A DNA stretch of 64,000 nucleotides, from contig NC_089238.1 of NCBI RefSeq assembly GCF_963924675.1, positions 28,563,815 through 28,627,814 on the forward strand, written 5' to 3'. Below are positions 60,635 to 64,000 of this stretch, one piece after another. Position 1 is the first letter of the stretch; every line of letters starts with the position of its first letter. Under the pieces are notes generated by a model. The model saw only the letters and a program-made list of their open reading frames with translations. It was not told the DNA's origin and made no database searches. The stretch comes from Phocoena phocoena (Eukaryota > Chordata > Mammalia > Artiodactyla > Phocoenidae). The translations under genes and the position numbers were made by a program.

Positions 60635-61272
60635 CTTGTGTATCTCTGTGAATGTGGTTTTTGTTCCACAGGCTGAAGGATTGTAGTTCTTCTTGCTTCT
60701 GCTGTCTGCCCTCTCTTTCACATTTTCAAAGGGTTTCTCATTCCACATTTATATATATGTAGATGCATCGTAATTTATTTAATACCCAATTATTGAGCAT
60801 TTAGATATTTTTCAGTTTGGGGCTATTTAAACAGTAATGTGTTTGTAGTCAAATCTTTGCATACACTAATGATTTTTTTCATTAGAATAAAATACCTAGG
60901 CATGATATAATAATGTTCAAATTTTAAGACCAGTTTGATTGTTATCATTTTATACCCCAACAGTAGAGTAAAAAACTACTTTCTTCTCTATGTCTCCTTA
61001 GCAGTACTGGGCATTATAACTTTTTAAAAGTCTCTGTCAATTTGATAGATAAAAAATAGACTCTTTTTTTAGTCTATTTCGGTAACATATAGTATAAAAT
61101 AGGAATCTTAATTTGAATTTTTCCAAAGAGTTATGCAATGTCCCAGCATCATGTAGTATATAATCTCTCCACTGATTTGACATGCCCTCATTAGTCATAA
61201 TCTAAGTAATTCATACATGTATATGTGAATTATTTAGGTATATATGATATAGACCATACCTACCATAGATAC

Positions 61273-61299
61273 ACATGATATATCAGTAATATATCATGT
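61273..61299. repeat. 11-bp perfect inverted repeat, 5-base loop
   Basis: acatgatatat (61273-61283) pairs with atatatcatgt (61289-61299) across cagta. AT-rich setting, so chance is plausible. Confidence 0.85.
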
Positions 61300-61314
61300 A
61301 AGGAGTAACCATAA

Positions 61315-62536
61315 GAAAAGTAGAGTAGCTATGCTAATAAAAGAGTAATAGACTTTAGAACAAACCAAAAAAAAAAAGTGTTACTAGAAATAAAGGAGAA
61401 CATTTTACAATGATTAAAGGGTCAATCTATCAGGAAAATATAACAATTATAGACATATGTGCATCTAACAACAGGGCCACAAAATACATGAAGCAAAACC
61501 TAACACAATTGAAAGGAAAAATATACAATTCAACAATAATATTTGGAGACTAATAGCTCACTTTCAATAATGAATAGAGCAAGCAGGCCAAAGGTCAACA
61601 AGAAAACAGATTTGAACAACACTATAAATCAACTAGACCTAAGAAACATCTATTGGACACCACCCAACAATAGCAGAATGCACATTCTTAAAGCACACAA
61701 GGACCTTTCTGCAGGATAGACCACATGGTAGGTCATAAAACAAGTCTCAAATTTAAAAAGATTCAATCATACAAAGTATGTTCTGCAACCACAAAGGAAT
61801 GAAATTATAAATCAGTAACAAAGCTTGGAAATTTACAAATATGTGAAAATTAAACAACATACTCATAAATAAGTAGTCAAGAAGAAATCTCAAAAGAAGT
61901 TAAAAAATATTTTGTGATGAATGGAAACAAACAAGCAATATACCAAAACATATGAGATATAACCAAAGCAGTGCACAAAGGGAAATGTATAGCTGTAAAT
62001 ATCTACATTAAGAAAAAAAAATCACAAATCAACCTAAGTTTGCACTTTAAGAAACTAGGAAAATCTCAAACTAAACCCAAAGCAAGAAGTAAGGAAATAA
62101 AGATTAGAGCGTAATTACTGAAATAGAAAATAGAGAAAATGAATGAAACCAAAAGGTAATTCTTTAAAAAGATCAACAAAACTGACAAACCTTTAGCTAG
62201 ACTGATCAACAAAAAAAGAGAAGACTCAAATTTCTAGAACCAGGGAATTCACTGGTGGTCCAGTGGTTGGAATTCTATGCTTTCACTGCCGAGGGCCTGG
62301 GTTCAATCCCTGACTGGAGAATTGAGATCCTGCAAGCTGAGTAGTGCAGCCAAAAAAAAAAAAAAAAAATTACTAGAATCAAAAGGGAACATCATTCCTA
62401 CCAATATTACAGAAATAAAAATCATTATAAGGGAATGTTATGAATAATTTTATGCCAATAAATTAGATAAACTAGATGAAGTGGACAAATTTCAAGAAAG
62501 ACACAAACTAGTGAAACTGAATCAAGAAGAAATAGA
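61315..62536 (+). mobile_element. Old L1 ORF2 fragment, sense, with SINE insertions
   Basis: Text parallel to the endonuclease part ('aatgattaaagggtcaatc', 'tggagactaatagctcac', 'gaccacatggtaggtcataaaa') then toward the RT start ('gccaataaattagataaac'). More diverged than the other L1s. A short SINE is inserted at 62,246 and a second SINE starts at 62,537. Confidence 0.75.
62246..62370 (+). mobile_element. Short CHR-type SINE, sense
   Basis: 'ggaattcactggtggtccag', B-box 'gggttcaatccctg', A-tail at 62,352-62,370. Flanking 'tctagaa' and 'actagaa' hint at a duplication. Confidence 0.9.
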
Positions 62537-63020
62537 GGGACTTCCCTGGTGGTGCAATGGGCATGTCACGGGGCACAGCCCCGAGCCGTCCATCCTTATA
62601 CGGAATTGAACTCTGCATTCACTGCTGATAAACGAATCCTTGTTCAAAGTCAAGGGGAGTTTGACCTATGGTCACCACAGTCACCCTCAGCCTTTTGCCA
62701 TCCGCACATTTTATAAACATGTTTTACCTGCCTTCGAGTCATGAACAGAGCCACATTCAACAGGATGAATACAGGGCGCTGCAATGGTTAAGAATCCACC
62801 TGCCAATGCAGGGGACATGGGTTCGAGCCCTGGTCTGGGAAGATCCCACATGCTGCGGAGCAATGAAGCCCGTGTGCCACAACTACTGAGCCCGTGCACC
62901 TAGAGCCCGTGCACTGCAACGAAGAGTAGCCCCCACTCACCACAACTAGAGAAAGCCTGCATGCATCAACAAAGACCTAATGCAGTCAAAAATAAATTAA
63001 TTAAATAAATTTTTTAAAAA
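62537..63020 (+). mobile_element. CHR-type SINE, sense, interrupted by a 219-bp insert
   Basis: The head gggacttccctggtggtgca ends at 62,560 and the SINE resumes at 62,780 with 'tgcaatggttaagaatcc'. Removing 62,561-62,779 and one copy of tgcaatgg restores the expected order. The tail is an AATAAATT/A run to about 63,020. Confidence 0.9.
62561..62779. other. Unidentified 219-bp insertion with 8-bp direct repeat
   Basis: Sits inside the SINE and is flanked by tgcaatgg (62553-62560 and 62780-62787). It has eight CpG sites, no poly-A and no terminal inverted repeats. Its start forms a small hairpin (cggggcacagccccg). On the minus strand a frame stays open for about 45 codons and passes 'cag|gtaaaa', which looks like a splice donor. 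I match it to no repeat family or gene. Confidence 0.75.
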
Positions 63021-63021
63021 A

Positions 63022-63225
63022 AGAAAGTAAATTAGTGGTTGCCTAGGGCTGGAGGCATTGGACTGCTCATGGGTATGGGGTTTCTTCATGGGATGATGAA
63101 AATGCTCTAAACAGATTTTGGTTTGTTGCATAACTGTGAATATACTGAAAACAACTGAACTGTATACTTTAAATGGGTGAATTGTATGGTATATGGATTG
63201 TATCTCAATAAAGTTGCTTTTAAAA
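63022..63225 (+). mobile_element. Old L1 3'-UTR fragment, sense
   Basis: 'attagtggttgcctagggctg', 'gggtatggggtttcttc', 'ttaaatgggtgaattgtatgg' and 'tgtatctcaataaagttgc' are the 3' end of an old L1, probably the same element as at 61,315 with the middle lost. Confidence 0.7.
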
Positions 63226-63504
63226 ACTGACAGAAAGTAAAATGTACAAACTCAATGTAAAATCTTTAAATTTTTAACCTTAATAAGTACCCACTTTGTC
63301 CCTCTACTGGAGCTCCTACTGACATGTGGAAACCTCTGCCCCCCTCCACCTACCCCTTTTGCTGATCCATGAGGCTCAAACTAGCTAGCAGCTCCTGCTA
63401 CTAAGAGCACTCCCTGGGGACCAAGAGGAAAAGCAAGAGTTCTGGAACCTCTTCTCCTCTTCTGTGCATTTACTCCCAAAGTGATCTCATCCAGTCTTTT
63501 TTTA

Positions 63505-64000
63505 AATTATTTTTTTCCTTTTTAAAAAAATTTTTGTTGAAATATAGTTGATTTACAATGTTGTGTTAGTTTCAGGTGTACAGCAAAGTGATTTAGTTAT
63601 ATAAGTTCTTTTTCAGATTCTTTTCCCTTATAGGTTATTATAAAATATTGAGTACAGTTCCCTGTGCTATACAGTAGGTCCTTACTGATTATCTGTTTTA
63701 TATGGAGTAGTGTGTATATGTTAATCCCAAACTCATAATTTATCCCTCCCTCCCCCTTCCCCTTTGGTAACCATAAATTTGTTTTCTATGTCTGTGGATC
63801 TATTTCTGTTTTGTGTATAAGTTCGTTTGTATCATCTTTTATTTTTAGATTCCACATGTAAGCGATATCATGCTATTTGTCTTTTTCTGTCTAACTTACT
63901 TTACTTAGTATGAAAATCTCTACGTCCATCCATGTTGCTGCAAATGGCATTATTTCATTCTTTTTTAGGGCTGAGTAATATTCCATTATATGTACATACC
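63505..64000 (-). mobile_element. L1 3' end, antisense, running off the window
   Basis: 'gaaatatagttgatttacaat', 'ctgtgctatacagtagg', 'gtccatccatgttgctgc' and 'tgagtaatattccattata' are the antisense L1 3' UTR entering the ORF2 end. The segment 63,230-63,500 before it shows nothing I recognise. Confidence 0.88.

Larger units (their letters stand above)
55685..60750 (-). mobile_element. 5-kb L1 LINE, antisense, inactivated
   Basis: The T-run of the tail is at about 55,685, followed leftward to rightward by antisense 3' UTR, ORF2 (to about 59,673) and ORF1 (to 60,634), with a little upstream text. The 5' UTR is missing or nearly so, so it is 5'-truncated near ORF1. A 9-bp match tctttcaca (55676-55684 and 60714-60722) is a candidate target duplication, though L1-like text may run to about 60,748. 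Much better preserved than the sense L1, with long open stretches, but broken. Confidence 0.88.

Noticed and set aside
55676..60722. tctttcaca as a firm target duplication of the antisense L1
   Set aside because: Only nine bases, and the right copy may lie inside L1-like text reaching 60,748; left as a candidate.
1..64000. CRISPR array, operon, phage or other prokaryotic-style system
   Set aside because: No regularly spaced direct repeats, no polycistronic layout; spliced exons and mammalian repeats explain the window.

Overview
The window is vertebrate nuclear DNA, almost certainly from a cetacean. Split exons with GT-AG introns, low CpG content, ancient mammalian repeats (L2, MIR, MER20) and, decisively, about eleven copies of the tRNA-derived SINE beginning 'gggcttccctggtggc' (the CHR family of whales, dolphins and hippos) all point there. 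No ruminant BovB/ART2A repeat was seen. The L1 and mariner copies are of cetartiodactyl type. I cannot separate toothed from baleen whale.

Bases 1 to about 53,750 hold the 3' half of one plus-strand gene, CHD9 (chromodomain helicase DNA-binding protein 9, also called CReMM or PRIC320). Nineteen coding exons totalling 4,380 nt (1,459 codons plus stop) join in frame without a break, using GT-AG introns throughout. The chromodomains and SNF2 ATPase lie upstream of the window. Seen here are the post-ATPase SANT-like region, a second SANT/Myb-like domain, a long serine-rich linker, two BRK domains and a low-complexity C-terminus with LXXLL motifs. The last exon carries a 3' UTR of about 3.2 kb ending near an AATAAA at 53,723.

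Introns are filled with repeats. The 11.2-kb intron 7,848-19,050 contains two pyrimidine-rich L2 remnants and a nearly full-length sense L1 (about 11,654-17,528). The intron 39,297-44,118 holds a near-complete mariner with TA target duplication, a perfect 23-bp hairpin, a SINE and a Tigger-like MITE. The region 53,750-64,000 is intergenic: a MaLR-type LTR, a SINE, antisense L1 pieces including a 5-kb L1 with decayed ORF1 and ORF2 (55,685-60,750), an old sense L1 with two SINEs, and another antisense L1 running off the right edge.

No operon, CRISPR array or new multi-gene system is present. The oddest object is a CpG-rich segment of about 219 bp at 62,561-62,779 that cleanly interrupts a SINE and is flanked by the 8-bp direct repeat 'tgcaatgg'; I could not identify it. 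Also of note are the 23-bp hairpin at 42,589-42,641, a TAGCAG tandem splice acceptor at exon 12, and an internal 'WW...LLIG...KHG...DP' repeat in CHD9.
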